NCBI GenBank assembly: GCA_003252395.1
Contig: QKEL01000009.1
Coordinates: 620,001-684,000, forward strand
Length of the DNA stretch: 64,000 nucleotides
Reading direction: 5' to 3'
Origin: Spirochaetales bacterium
Lineage (GTDB): Bacteria; Spirochaetota; Spirochaetia; Treponematales; Treponemataceae
Part shown: one piece after another, positions 9,931 to 20,012 of the stretch
Position numbering within the stretch: the first letter of the stretch is position 1
Layout of the letters: every line of letters begins with the position of its first letter
The notes under the pieces: model-generated
The model's input: only the letters and a program-made list of their open reading frames with translations
Told to the model about the DNA's origin: nothing
Databases searched by the model: none
Position numbers and translations under genes: made by a program

Positions 9931-10959
9931 TCAGTAAAAATTCTTATACCATTCAACGAATTTCTTCAGGCCGTCGGCGATGGGGGTGGAAGGTTTCCAG
10001 CCGAAATCGCGCTCGAGGGCCGACGTATCGGCAGCGGTCATGTATACGTCGCCCGCCTGCATGGGCAGGTAATTCCGTTTCGCCTTGACGGCCAATTCAG
10101 TCTCGAGGATCGAGATGAAGGTTTCAAGCCTCACGGGGTCGGAATTCCCGACGTTGTATATCCGGTACGGGGCGGAGGATCGGTCCGGCCGCGGAAGGGC
10201 TTGGGGGTCGTCCGCGGTAACGGGGCAGGGGAGCGCGGGTCGATCGGCGATCGATATAACGGCCCGAACCACGTCGTCGATATAGGTGAAGTCCCGCAGC
10301 AGGTCTCCCCCGTTGTAGATATCGATTTCCCGCCCCTGTCGGATGGCGTCCGCGAATTTGAAATAGGCCATATCGGGGCGGCCGAAGGGGCCGTACACGG
10401 TAAAGAAGCGCATGCCGGTAACCGGGAGACCGTACAGATGGGCGTAGGTATGGGCCATGAGCTCGTTCGCCCGCTTGGTCGCCGCGTACAGGCTTACGGG
10501 ATGGTCAACCGGGTCCGATTCGGAAAAGGGGACCTTGCGGTTCATGCCGTAAACGGAGGAACTGGACGCGTAGGCGAGATGCTCGATTTTATGGGCGCGG
10601 CATTCCTCGAGTATATTGAGAAAGCCGTCAAGGTTGCTTTCCGCGTACGCGCGGGGATTCGTTATGCTGTACCGGACCCCGGCCTGAGCGGCGAGGTGTA
10701 TGACCCGGTCGAAGCGGTGCGAGGCGAATATGGCGGACACGAGCCCCGAATCTTCCAGGTTTCCGCGATAAAACCGCCAGCTTTCGGGGGCAAGGCCTTT
10801 CGCGACCCCGTCGATCTCGGAGAGCCGGGCTTCCTTGAGATCGACCCGGTAGTAATCGTTTACCGAATCGAGGCCGATCACCCGGTGTCCCCCGGCGAGT
10901 AGCGCTTTCGTTACGTGATATCCCACGAAACCGGCGCTGCCCGTTACGAGATAGGTCAT
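9931..10959 (-). CDS. NAD-dependent epimerase (UDP-glucuronate 4-epimerase-like)
   Basis: Start at MTYLVTGSAGFVGYHVTKALL (10959); HLAAQAGVRYSITNPRAYAESNLDGFLNILE, YAASSSVYG, MRFFTVYGPFGRPDMAYFKFADAI. ATGA overlap with the upstream gene. Confidence 0.92.
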   Translation of the reverse strand: MTYLVTGSAGFVGYHVTKALLAGGHRVIGLDSVNDYYRVDLKEARLSEIDGVAKGLAPESWRFYRGNLEDSGLVSAIFASHRFDRVIHLAAQAGVRYSITNPRAYAESNLDGFLNILEECRAHKIEHLAYASSSSVYGMNRKVPFSESDPVDHPVSLYAATKRANELMAHTYAHLYGLPVTGMRFFTVYGPFGRPDMAYFKFADAIRQGREIDIYNGGDLLRDFTYIDDVVRAVISIADRPALPCPVTADDPQALPRPDRSSAPYRIYNVGNSDPVRLETFISILETELAVKAKRNYLPMQAGDVYMTAADTSALERDFGWKPSTPIADGLKKFVEWYKNFY

Positions 10960-12065
10960 TCGATTCCCTTCCTTTTCATCGCCCCCAGCGCGTCCTTCAC
11001 GAGATTGGTCTCTCCCTTTCTCGCGACAAGGGCCTTTCCGTTGCGTATGACGACCACTACGTCGTCGACCCCGCATAGGGCGACGGGTATGTCGGACTGC
11101 ACGAAACAGTTTCTCGATTCCACCGGAAAGGCGTTTTCGGGCAACCCGTCGAAGTATTTCGCCAGGGAATCCCACGTGCCCACGTCGTCCCACAGGAAAC
11201 TCGCCTGCACGGTCACGGAGCGGTCGCATTTTTCGCTCACCGCGTAGTCGATGGAAATGGACGGCGATTTCTCGTACGCGAGCTCAAGTCCCGAGAATTC
11301 CGTCATGACGTCGACGCCCTCGCGGCTTTCAACGCGCACGGTCTCGCCCGTTCCCTCAAAGGCCGCGGATACCGCGGGGGCGTGCCGGGCAAGTTCCTCG
11401 AGATACAGATCGGCGCGGAACGCGTAGAGCCCGGAATTCCAAAAGTAGTGCCCGTCCTCTATATATTGCCGCGCGGTGGCCGTGTCGGGCTTTTCCTTGA
11501 AGGTTTCTATGCGGTAGGCGGGCGTTTCGTCTTCCAGGGGACTATGAACCGCCGCTCCCGCCTTGATATAGCCGTATCCGGTGGAGGGGAAGGAGGGGGG
11601 GATCGAAAAGGAGGACAGATACCGCTCGGAGGAATACCAACAGGCGGTTCGCACGTCGCGGGCGAATGAGTCCAGGGGCTTGATGATATGGTCGCTGGCC
11701 ATGAGGAGCACGTTGGGCGATTCCTCCCGGTCAAGGGAAAGGAGATAGCGACAGGCCCACGCGATGGCGGGCGCGGTATTTTTCCCGAAGGGCTCGCTCA
11801 TGACTAGCATTTTGGCGAGCAACCCGGGCTCGCCCATGCGTCGGGCGAGGCTGACCGCGTCCGCGACCACGAGGCCGGTCCAGTCGCTCCGGGTAACCAC
11901 GATTATCCTTCCCTCAATCCCGAGATTCCACGCCCGGCGTATCGCGGACTGCAGGAAACTGTCGCCGTCTTCGAGGGTCATGAATTGTTTCGGTTTCGCG
12001 GCCGTTGATACGGGCCACAGCCGCTCTCCGGAACCTCCTGCGAGGATCAATACGTCGGTGCACAT
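10956..12065 (-). CDS. manC: Mannose-1-phosphate guanylyltransferase
   Basis: 369 aa; DVLILAGGSGERLWPVSTAAKPKQFM, VLLMASDHII, FKEKPDTATARQYIEDGHYFWNSGLYAFRAD. Confidence 0.92.
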   Translation of the reverse strand: MCTDVLILAGGSGERLWPVSTAAKPKQFMTLEDGDSFLQSAIRRAWNLGIEGRIIVVTRSDWTGLVVADAVSLARRMGEPGLLAKMLVMSEPFGKNTAPAIAWACRYLLSLDREESPNVLLMASDHIIKPLDSFARDVRTACWYSSERYLSSFSIPPSFPSTGYGYIKAGAAVHSPLEDETPAYRIETFKEKPDTATARQYIEDGHYFWNSGLYAFRADLYLEELARHAPAVSAAFEGTGETVRVESREGVDVMTEFSGLELAYEKSPSISIDYAVSEKCDRSVTVQASFLWDDVGTWDSLAKYFDGLPENAFPVESRNCFVQSDIPVALCGVDDVVVVIRNGKALVARKGETNLVKDALGAMKRKGIE

Positions 12066-12070
12066 TTTGA

Positions 12071-12604
12071 TTAGGCCTCCACTGCGAGTAGGTCGTAAAT
12101 ATTCACGGTACTGGCCGCGGGTACGTCCGCCGAGCCCTCGTGATTTTCCGAGACGAATACAAAGGAATTATGCGGGACTTTCGCGCCGCTTTCGAGTTGG
12201 ATATAGTCGAGCCCGGCCGACGAAGCGGCGTATTCCACGATAAAATCGATATCGCTCCGCCCCAAAAGGGCTATGGCGGCAAAACCCTGTTCCCGGGCTT
12301 CCTTGGCTATGGCGCTGATCGCCTCTTTATAGGTTACCACCGTTTTCATGGTCCTTTTCAGGTAGCGGTAGGTCCTTCCCGCCAGTTCGTTAACGCCCTC
12401 GGGCGTGAGCACGTAGGTAACGTTGCGGGACGAGATTTTTTGCATCAGGATAAGGCCCTTCTGGCTCAGGCGCTTTAATAGCACGTTGGTCATGCCGAGG
12501 GAAAGGTTAATCGCCCGCGCGAGGTCGCGCTGGCTGATGTCCCGCTGACGGGCGGTCAGCTCCTTAATGCTGGAGAGTAATAGAAATTCTGAGTCTTGTT
12601 CCAT
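12071..12604 (-). CDS. MarR-type winged-helix regulator associated with polysaccharide locus
   Basis: Start at MEQDSEFLLLSSIKELTARQ (12604); wHTH ISQRDLARAINLSLGMTNVLLKRLSQKGLILMQKI. The longer ORF start at 12697 is also possible. Confidence 0.7.
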   Translation of the reverse strand: MEQDSEFLLLSSIKELTARQRDISQRDLARAINLSLGMTNVLLKRLSQKGLILMQKISSRNVTYVLTPEGVNELAGRTYRYLKRTMKTVVTYKEAISAIAKEAREQGFAAIALLGRSDIDFIVEYAASSAGLDYIQLESGAKVPHNSFVFVSENHEGSADVPAASTVNIYDLLAVEA

Positions 12605-12807
12605 ATAAAACGACTTAAAAAAGGGGAAGGGGTGACGGTTCAAGGGCGGACGATACCGCCGAAACAGGTTCTCGCCGTCGAATAAACGTTTGTTCAAATC
12701 GTGAACAGAGTATCATATGGTTAAGACCGTGGCAATATGAATGGTTACAAATAAATCCCTATGTGTTATGCTTTGACTTAGAATATAAAGCAGTAAGGAG
12801 CCCGCAA

Positions 12808-14010
12808 ATGCCGGTCGCAACCCACATCACCGAGGCCATGTCCTCTTCGTCGTTCATCCGCCGCATGTTTGAAGAGGGATTAATGATGAAATCCCGTTTC
12901 GGCGCCGATAACGTGTACGATTTCAGTATCGGGAACCCCGATCTCGAACCCCCGGCCAAGGTGGCACGCATGCTCGCCGCCGAAGGCGCCGAGGCGAAGC
13001 CCGGATCCCACGGATACATGCCCAACGCGGGATACCCGGAAACGAGGGCCGCCATGGCGAAAAAGGTATCGGGCGAGCAGGGCGTGGAAATCGACGCCGG
13101 GCGGGTCGTTATGGGCGTGGGGGCCGCGGGGGCCATGAACGCGGTATTGAAGGCGGTGCTCTCCCACGGGGACGAGGTTCTGGTAAGCGCTCCCTTTTTT
13201 CCCGAATACGCGCATTACGCCAGAAATCACGGGGGAATTCTTCGTTCCATTCCCGCAAAGGAAGACTTTTCCCTGGATGTCGCCGCGATCGAGGCGGCCA
13301 TTTCCAGCAAAACCGCCGCGCTGATCATCAATTCGCCGAACAATCCCACGGGAAAGATATACCCGGCGGAGCTCCTCGCCGAACTCGGCGCAGCGCTCAC
13401 CCGGGCGAAGGCGCGCACCGGACGGGCGGTCCTCGTGATCGCCGACGAGCCCTACCGTGAAATCGTATACGACAACCGCAAAGTGGCGCCGATCTTTCCG
13501 GTTTGGCCGGATTCGGTCGTCGTGTCGTCGTTCGCGAAAAACCTGAGCCTGCCGGGAGAGCGAATCGGCTACGTCGTCGTAAACCCCGCCTCTTCCTGGG
13601 CGCAGGAGCTCACCGACGCGGTCATTTTCTGCACCCGCGTGCTCGGGTACGTGAACGCCCCCGCGACCTTCCAGCGGATTGTCGCCGAATGCTGGAACGA
13701 GAAAGTCGACTACTCCTCATACCTGAAAAGGCGTAACCTATTAACGGGCATACTTGACGAGGCCGGCATAGAATATTCGGTTCCCGAAGGGGCGTTTTAC
13801 CTCTTTTGTAAGGTACCGGAGCGGCGCGTTACCTCCGGGAATCCCGCCGACGACGCGGCTTTCTGCGACCACTTAAAGGCCAATCACGTGCTCGGCGTGC
13901 CCGGAAAGGGGTTCGGAAAGCCCGGCTGGTTCCGCCTCGCGTATTGCGTCTCCGAAAAGACGATCACCCTCTCGCGCGAAGCCTTTAAAAAGGCGAGAAT
14001 TGAATGGTGA
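12808..14010 (+). CDS. Pyridoxal-phosphate aminotransferase (class I/II)
   Basis: Start ATG 12808 after AAGGAG; NSPNNPTGKIYP, ADEPYREIVYD, SFAKNLSLPGERIGYVVVNP. Confidence 0.92.
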   Translation: MPVATHITEAMSSSSFIRRMFEEGLMMKSRFGADNVYDFSIGNPDLEPPAKVARMLAAEGAEAKPGSHGYMPNAGYPETRAAMAKKVSGEQGVEIDAGRVVMGVGAAGAMNAVLKAVLSHGDEVLVSAPFFPEYAHYARNHGGILRSIPAKEDFSLDVAAIEAAISSKTAALIINSPNNPTGKIYPAELLAELGAALTRAKARTGRAVLVIADEPYREIVYDNRKVAPIFPVWPDSVVVSSFAKNLSLPGERIGYVVVNPASSWAQELTDAVIFCTRVLGYVNAPATFQRIVAECWNEKVDYSSYLKRRNLLTGILDEAGIEYSVPEGAFYLFCKVPERRVTSGNPADDAAFCDHLKANHVLGVPGKGFGKPGWFRLAYCVSEKTITLSREAFKKARIEW

Positions 14011-14048
14011 GGCCATGGGCGGAATACTGTTGAGGGAGTTGAGTTAAA

Positions 14049-15521
14049 ATGAAAATATTGATGGTAACCAGCGAAGCCGTTCCCTTCGCGAAAACCGGCG
14101 GGCTCGCGGACGCGGTGTCCGCGCTGTCGCTCGCGCTCGCGAAAGAAGGCCACGACGTCAGGATCGTCATGCCCCGCTACTATCGGATTGACCGGTCAAA
14201 GCTCGAGGCCTTGCCCGGGCCGATGGGGGTACACCCCGGATATCAGGAAATTTGGACCGGGGTGTATACCGCGAAACTTCCGGGGACGTCAGTCCCGGTC
14301 TATTTTATCGATCACGAGCAAAGCTACGGGCGCGACGGCATTTACGGCGTGCCCGGCGAAACCGATTTTAACGATAACCCCCAGCGGTTTTCCCTGCTCG
14401 GCCACGCGACGTTTCAGCTGTGCCGCAAGCTGGAATGGTATCCCGACGTTATCCATGCCCATGACTGGGCCGCGGCCCTGCCGGTCATTCTCCTTAAATT
14501 CAACGAACGCCGCGGCAACTTCGCCAAAACGGCCAGCGTTTTCACGATCCACAACATCGGCTATCAAGGCGTGTACGGAAAGCACCTGTACCCGTACACG
14601 GGCCTGAGCTGGGACCATTTTTACGCTGCCGGGTTCGAGGATTGGGACCGCATGAATTTCCTCAAGGCGGGCATTATTTCGGCGGACAAGCTCACGACCG
14701 TTTCCCCGACGTACGCCAAGGAGATTCAACACCCCGAATTCGGCTTCAGGATGGACGGGATTCTCCGCTATCGTTCCGGCGACCTCACGGGAATACTCAA
14801 CGGGGTCGATACCGACACCTGGAACCCCGCCAAGGACCCGCTCATCGCCAAGACGTACGATTCGAAAAGCCTGGCCCATAAGGCGGCGAACAAGGAAGCG
14901 CTTCAGAAACGGATGGGCTTGCCCGTGGACCCGGACGTGCCGATCGTGGGAATCGTGACGCGCCTCACGGATCAAAAGGGCGTTTCCGAGCTCTTCGGCC
15001 CGACCTACGGCTCAGCGCACCGCATTTGCGAGGACATCAAACTGCAGATGGTCGTTTTGGGGGCGGGGGAACTCTGGTGCGAGCACGAGCTTGAATCGCT
15101 CAACAATGCCCTCCCCAACTTCAGCGCGTACATCGGCTATGACGAGGGGCTCAGTCACCTGATCGAGGCGGGCTCCGATTTCTTCCTGATGCCCTCGCGC
15201 TACGAGCCGTGCGGGCTGAACCAGATGTACTCCCTGATCTACGGTACCCTGCCCATCGTGAGGAAAACCGGGGGCTTGGCGGACACGGTGGAAAATTACG
15301 ACGAGAAAACCGGGGCGGGAACCGGATTCGTGCTCGAGCACCTTACCCCGCAAAGCATTTATGACACCGTTGGCTGGGCGGCCTATGCCTGGTACAACAA
15401 GCGGGACCATATCGAGGCCATGAGGAAGCGCGGTATGGGCCTCGATTTCGGATGGAACGTTTCGGCGAAAGCGTACGAAGCGGTATATAAGGACGCCTTG
15501 AAATCTTTGGAGACGCGCTGA
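14049..15521 (+). CDS. glgA: Glycogen synthase
   Basis: 490 aa; MKILMVTSEAVPFAKTGGLADAVSALSLALAKEGHDVRIVMPRY, HAHDWAAALPVILLK, MPSRYEPCGLNQMYSLIYGTLPIVRKTGGLADTV. Confidence 0.97.
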   Translation: MKILMVTSEAVPFAKTGGLADAVSALSLALAKEGHDVRIVMPRYYRIDRSKLEALPGPMGVHPGYQEIWTGVYTAKLPGTSVPVYFIDHEQSYGRDGIYGVPGETDFNDNPQRFSLLGHATFQLCRKLEWYPDVIHAHDWAAALPVILLKFNERRGNFAKTASVFTIHNIGYQGVYGKHLYPYTGLSWDHFYAAGFEDWDRMNFLKAGIISADKLTTVSPTYAKEIQHPEFGFRMDGILRYRSGDLTGILNGVDTDTWNPAKDPLIAKTYDSKSLAHKAANKEALQKRMGLPVDPDVPIVGIVTRLTDQKGVSELFGPTYGSAHRICEDIKLQMVVLGAGELWCEHELESLNNALPNFSAYIGYDEGLSHLIEAGSDFFLMPSRYEPCGLNQMYSLIYGTLPIVRKTGGLADTVENYDEKTGAGTGFVLEHLTPQSIYDTVGWAAYAWYNKRDHIEAMRKRGMGLDFGWNVSAKAYEAVYKDALKSLETR

Positions 15522-16045
15522 TGTTCAAGTATATCAAGTCATTCTTTTCGGCCCTGAACGCGAACGCGCATCCCGGCGATATCGCCCATGCCGTCGCGAT
15601 GGGGCTCCTTCTCGCGGCCATCCCCAAGGGGAATTTGCTGTGGGTCCTGTCGTTCTCGGTGCTATTATTCGTGCGGGTGAATAAGGGGGCCTTCTTTCTC
15701 TCCCTGATTCTCCTCTCCTTCGTGACCCCCCTTGCGGACGGCTTTTTTGACGCCTTCGGCTATTTTATCCTGAACCTGAAGCCCACCGAACCCCTGTTCG
15801 TCGCGCTCGTCAACACGCCCTTCGTCGGCCTTACCCGATTCAATAATTCGGTCGTGGCGGGCTCTCTCGCCGCGGGCTTGCTCGCTTACGCGCCGGCGTA
15901 CCTTCTCGTCCGGCTCCTGGTGCGGCTTTATAGGACCAAACTGCAGCCGAAGATCGTCAACAGCAAGGCGTATAAGGTTATCGTGAACCTTCCCGTCATA
16001 AAACAGATAATCGCGGCCCCACGCCTCGGGGAGACCCTCAAATGA
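15521..16045 (+). CDS. TIGR03546-like membrane protein
   Basis: 174 aa with several TM segments; HPGDIAHAVAMGLLLAAIPKGNLLWVLSF; translationally coupled to a TIGR03545-like gene. Confidence 0.75.
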   Translation: MFKYIKSFFSALNANAHPGDIAHAVAMGLLLAAIPKGNLLWVLSFSVLLFVRVNKGAFFLSLILLSFVTPLADGFFDAFGYFILNLKPTEPLFVALVNTPFVGLTRFNNSVVAGSLAAGLLAYAPAYLLVRLLVRLYRTKLQPKIVNSKAYKVIVNLPVIKQIIAAPRLGETLK

Positions 16046-18285
16046 AAAAGATCCCTTCGGTATTTAGGAAACGCTACACGGAAAAGAAATACGCTTCCAA
16101 AATTCGCAAGAAACTCCACATCGACGCGGATCGCGAATTCATTGAATCGCTTTTCTCCGTACGGACGGACCCAAAATCCGGAATGACCGTTCGCGTATTC
16201 GACGGGGACAAGGTTACCGACAAACAGGCTGAAAAACGCGTTGGCAAGATCGCAAAGGAAATAAAGAAGCAAAAAGGGCGATTTAACCTGGTATCCCTTT
16301 TTGCGGCGCTTCTCTTTTTCGGTGCCGTCGTATCGGCCTTTGGCGTTTTCAGAAACCAAATCGCCCGAATGGCCATCGTCTCCGCGGCGGAAAACGCGTT
16401 CGGGGCGAAATGCGACCTACGGTCGGTAGATTTCGATTTGTTCAATGCCAGCTTCTCGCTTGAGGGCTTGGCGGTGGCCAATCGGGACAGCCCCATGACC
16501 AACCTGTTCGAGATAGGCGAAGCGGAGCTGAAATTCGACCTGCTCTGGCTTACGAGAGGCAAATTGCACGTGGATACGGGAAAGGTTACCCATATCGCGT
16601 GGGGAACGCCGCGGAACGTTTCCGGCGCCTTGCCGCCAAAACGGGAAAAGGCCTGGAAGCAAAGGCAGGATTCAGCAACGGACGGAGCCGCGGGAACGAA
16701 TAAGGCCGCCGTTGGCGGCAAGGGGTCCCCGGTTAACCTTTCGGCGGGATTTTCAGCGGTTACCGATATGCTCGATCCCCAGAAGATTCTCGACGCCGAA
16801 ATGGCGCAGCTCCTCCTTCCGGCCGCCGTGGACCGGGTATCGAAAACGGTGCCGGACCTTACGGCAAAATGGGCCGAGCAAAACAAAACGCTGAAAACCA
16901 GTTCCGACGGCGTCGTAAAGACCGGCAAGACGATCGCCGCGATCAATCCCGCGTCGCTGAAGACCCCCGAGGATATCCAGGCGGCCCTAAAAACCGTCGA
17001 GGCCTCGAAAACGGTCATTGAAGACGGGGTACGCGTCGCGAAAAAAAGCGCCGACGACGTTAAAAACGATATCGCGACGGTGGCCGCGCTGAAAAAAGAG
17101 GCGGAAACGGCGTACAAAAACGACGCCGCGCGGTTAGCCACCCTCGCGTCCTCGGTCAAGGCCGCGAACCTTGAAACGGGAACGAAGGTTCTTTCTTCCG
17201 TATTCGAATCGTTCGCCGCCGCGACGCTGGGAAATCTCTACCCCAAGGCCGAAAAGGCCATTGCCCTGGCCGTTAAGCTTCAGAATAGGCCGAAGGACGC
17301 GCAAGCGGTGAGCCTGAAGAAAAAATCGGGAGCCCTATCCCGCGCGGCCGGGCGAAACGTTCCCTTCGGCGTCGGCAAGGCGCCTACCGTGCTCTTTAAG
17401 AGCCTGGAACTCGGTATCGACGCTCCCGGCGTTTCCGGAACGGGTTCGCTTACCGACATAACCGATGACCAGGAGGCGAACGGCAAGCCCTCGCTTTTCG
17501 CGGTGAGCCTTTCCCACGGGAGCATGTCAGAGCGGCTCTCCGGCTCGTTCGACCTCCGTTCCCGAACCGATACCGCTTTCAACGCCGATTTCGCCGCAAA
17601 TGGATACGCGATCTCGATTCCGGCTCCCGATACGCCGGGTATTCCCTCGGTTCGGGGCACGTTGAACGCGACCGGCACGTTGCTGATTTCCCGATCGGGC
17701 GACGCGTCGGTTCGATCGCGGCTCTCCCTCGCCGATTCCCGGATCGAAACGAAACCGTTCGACCCTTCCTGGGCGTATGGCGCCTATCAGGACGTACTCT
17801 CGAACCTAACCGCCATAAACGGCGAGCTGACCGCGGAGTTGCCCCGTTCGGGAAATCCTTCCGTCTCGTTCTCTACCGACGCGGACAAGATTCTTGGCGC
17901 GGCCATCGCGGAAGGAGTGAAAAACCGCATCGCGGGCTTACGGAAAGACGTTCAAAAACTCGCCGATTCATGGCTTGCAGAACAACAGGCGGCCTACGCC
18001 CCGCAGATAGCCACATTTACCTCGGTAACGGGCCTTACCCCGGAAATGGCGAAAAACGCACTGGCGTATGAAACCGTCGTGGACGACAAGAAGGCGGCCC
18101 TTGAACGGCGGGCCAAGGACCTCGTGAACGAGCAAACCGAGGCGGCTCGCAAGGCCGCGGAAGCGGCGGCGGCCGAGGCAAAGGCAGCCGCGGATAAGGC
18201 GGCTGCCGAAGCAAAGGCCGCGGCGGACAAAGCAGCCGCGGACGCAAAGGCGAAAGCCGCCGATTCGATCAAGAAGATCTTTTAA
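16042..18285 (+). CDS. TIGR03545-like large envelope protein
   Basis: 747 aa, one TM segment near residue 90 then AsmA-like region, Ala/Lys-rich C-terminal helix; directly follows the TIGR03546-like gene (ATGA overlap). Confidence 0.75.
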   Translation: MKKIPSVFRKRYTEKKYASKIRKKLHIDADREFIESLFSVRTDPKSGMTVRVFDGDKVTDKQAEKRVGKIAKEIKKQKGRFNLVSLFAALLFFGAVVSAFGVFRNQIARMAIVSAAENAFGAKCDLRSVDFDLFNASFSLEGLAVANRDSPMTNLFEIGEAELKFDLLWLTRGKLHVDTGKVTHIAWGTPRNVSGALPPKREKAWKQRQDSATDGAAGTNKAAVGGKGSPVNLSAGFSAVTDMLDPQKILDAEMAQLLLPAAVDRVSKTVPDLTAKWAEQNKTLKTSSDGVVKTGKTIAAINPASLKTPEDIQAALKTVEASKTVIEDGVRVAKKSADDVKNDIATVAALKKEAETAYKNDAARLATLASSVKAANLETGTKVLSSVFESFAAATLGNLYPKAEKAIALAVKLQNRPKDAQAVSLKKKSGALSRAAGRNVPFGVGKAPTVLFKSLELGIDAPGVSGTGSLTDITDDQEANGKPSLFAVSLSHGSMSERLSGSFDLRSRTDTAFNADFAANGYAISIPAPDTPGIPSVRGTLNATGTLLISRSGDASVRSRLSLADSRIETKPFDPSWAYGAYQDVLSNLTAINGELTAELPRSGNPSVSFSTDADKILGAAIAEGVKNRIAGLRKDVQKLADSWLAEQQAAYAPQIATFTSVTGLTPEMAKNALAYETVVDDKKAALERRAKDLVNEQTEAARKAAEAAAAEAKAAADKAAAEAKAAADKAAADAKAKAADSIKKIF
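18160..18264 (+). repeat. Imperfect in-frame repeat encoding (E/D)AKAAADKAAA
   Basis: Protein AAEAAAAEAKAAADKAAAEAKAAADKAAADAKAKAADS; DNA repeats of gcaaaggcngccgcggataa / gcaaaggccgcggcggacaaagcagccgcg. Confidence 0.8.
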
Positions 18286-18287
18286 AA

Positions 18288-18334
18288 AGCGAAACGGCCC
18301 CCGGAAACCAAGGCTTCCGGGGGCCGTTTCGTTT
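18288..18334. terminator. Bidirectional intrinsic terminator between convergent genes
   Basis: Perfect 16-bp inverted repeat GAAACGGCCCCCGGAA (18291-18306) / TTCCGGGGGCCGTTTC (18315-18330), 8-nt loop, with T-rich/A-rich edges. Confidence 0.85.
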
Positions 18335-18347
18335 CAGTACGTTTCCC

Positions 18348-19979
18348 TTATTTCCCCGCCAGATCCACCAGATCGGTGGAGCGCAAGAGCCGAATGAGAC
18401 CCTTGCTGTCCTGAACGAGAATGCCCTTATCCGTGGCGGTGATGACCGTGGAAGGCAGGACGTTCACGGTCGATTTTGCCTTGATCGCGAGGTTACCGTC
18501 AAACCGGGCCAAAGCGGCTCCCGAATCCGTTTCCACGACGGCGAAATAATCATTGTTCAGCCGAACCAGCATGCTCGATTCCGCGATCGAATCGGCGCCC
18601 TCCTTGATCAATTCCAAAGAGGAGGAATCGACAAGAACTAGCCTTACCGTGGCGTTTCCGCCTTTTTTGCCCGCGACGGCCATGAGGCCCGCGCCGGTAT
18701 CCACGAGGGTTCGGTTCCGTATCGAATTGAGGGGCGACGTTTTCAGGAGCTTTCCGGAATTGAGGTCTACCAGCTGGAGTTCGGCGAGCAGGTTCTTCTC
18801 GTCCACGATACGCAGGGCGTACGCGGGAACCGTTTCGGCGAGGGCGTTTTTCTCCGCGGCCTTCGCGGCGGCGGCGTTTTGGTCCACCTGCTTCTGTACA
18901 TCCGTCGCGATATCCTTGCGTTCCGCCTGAGCCTCGGTATTTTTCGTGTCCGCGAGCTTTTGGTCCGCGGCGGCTTGCTGTTCGTTCTTGGCGACCGTCG
19001 CGTTTGCCTGATCGGCTGCCTGCTGCTTATCGGCAACCTCTTGCTTCTTTTCCGCCGCGGCAGCGGCCGTCTCCGCCGCCTTTTGCTGGGCAGCCTCATC
19101 CTGTGGGTTGGCAGCCGCCGCTTTCGCCGCCTGGTCGGCGGCCTTTTGCGCGGCTTGCGCGTCGGTTTTCGCCGCCGCGAGGTCGGATTGCGCCGCCTGA
19201 GCGTCGGTACGGGCCGTCGCGGCGTCCTTTTGGGCCGTTTCCGCGCGATTTTGGGCCGCGTCGGCCTCGCGCTCCTTTAGGTCCACCATATCCTTTCGGG
19301 TATCGACGCCGGCGTTCGCGTCTTCCTTGATCTTTCCGACGACCTCGGGAGCGGTAAGGGACGTGGTATCGATGGTGCTGACCGTTCCCGTAAGCCTGGC
19401 CTCGGAAAGGGGAACGATGATCTGGGACCGGCCGGCCCACTCGTCGTATCGCAGGGATAGGCCCACCTTATCGGATGTCACGTACCCCATAACCACCGGT
19501 TTGTATTTTTTAGAAAGCGCCTCAAGCTTTCCCCTGTTCACGGCGTTATACACCGTCACGAAGACCGCGAGGGTATTCGCGTCCTTCGCCGAATAGCCGT
19601 ACGCCGCGCTCAGATACCCCGCGAGGATTCTCCTGATATTGTCTATGTGATCGACCCCGGCGTTCGCCCCGAGCACGAGTATGTCGGCGTCGAGCCCCGT
19701 CGCCACCGCGGGATCCACGGCGTGAATTATCCGATAGCGGGTCCCGTCGCCGGATACGCCAGCGGCGAGGAGGGACGAACCCAGGGCCGTGCCTATCCCG
19801 GTTATCTCCGCCGCGGTACTTACCACCGAATGGGGGCCGTTATAGTTTATGAACTCGATCGACGCCGCGTTGGCGGTTCCCAATTCGTTTCGATCGACTT
19901 CGAGGGCGAAGGCCTCGGGGGCGAGGGCCCCGATCGCGGTCAAAAAGAAAAGAACAGCAAGGGTAAAGCCTTTTTTCAT
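18348..19979 (-). CDS. P83/100 family protein
   Basis: 543 aa with signal peptide; LEVDRNELGTANAASIEFINYNGPHSVVSTAAEITGIGTALG, long Ala/Gln/Asp coiled coil, C-terminal beta domain; matches remembered borrelial/treponemal P83/100 architecture. Confidence 0.85.
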   Translation of the reverse strand: MKKGFTLAVLFFLTAIGALAPEAFALEVDRNELGTANAASIEFINYNGPHSVVSTAAEITGIGTALGSSLLAAGVSGDGTRYRIIHAVDPAVATGLDADILVLGANAGVDHIDNIRRILAGYLSAAYGYSAKDANTLAVFVTVYNAVNRGKLEALSKKYKPVVMGYVTSDKVGLSLRYDEWAGRSQIIVPLSEARLTGTVSTIDTTSLTAPEVVGKIKEDANAGVDTRKDMVDLKEREADAAQNRAETAQKDAATARTDAQAAQSDLAAAKTDAQAAQKAADQAAKAAAANPQDEAAQQKAAETAAAAAEKKQEVADKQQAADQANATVAKNEQQAAADQKLADTKNTEAQAERKDIATDVQKQVDQNAAAAKAAEKNALAETVPAYALRIVDEKNLLAELQLVDLNSGKLLKTSPLNSIRNRTLVDTGAGLMAVAGKKGGNATVRLVLVDSSSLELIKEGADSIAESSMLVRLNNDYFAVVETDSGAALARFDGNLAIKAKSTVNVLPSTVITATDKGILVQDSKGLIRLLRSTDLVDLAGK

Positions 19980-20012
19980 TCGGTTTTCCTCCGGAGCGGG
20001 ATATTGCTGGCT

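Noticed and set aside
16074-17159. 361-aa minus-strand ORF opposite the TIGR03545-like gene
   Set aside because: Antisense shadow of a real gene with Ser/Ala/Arg bias.
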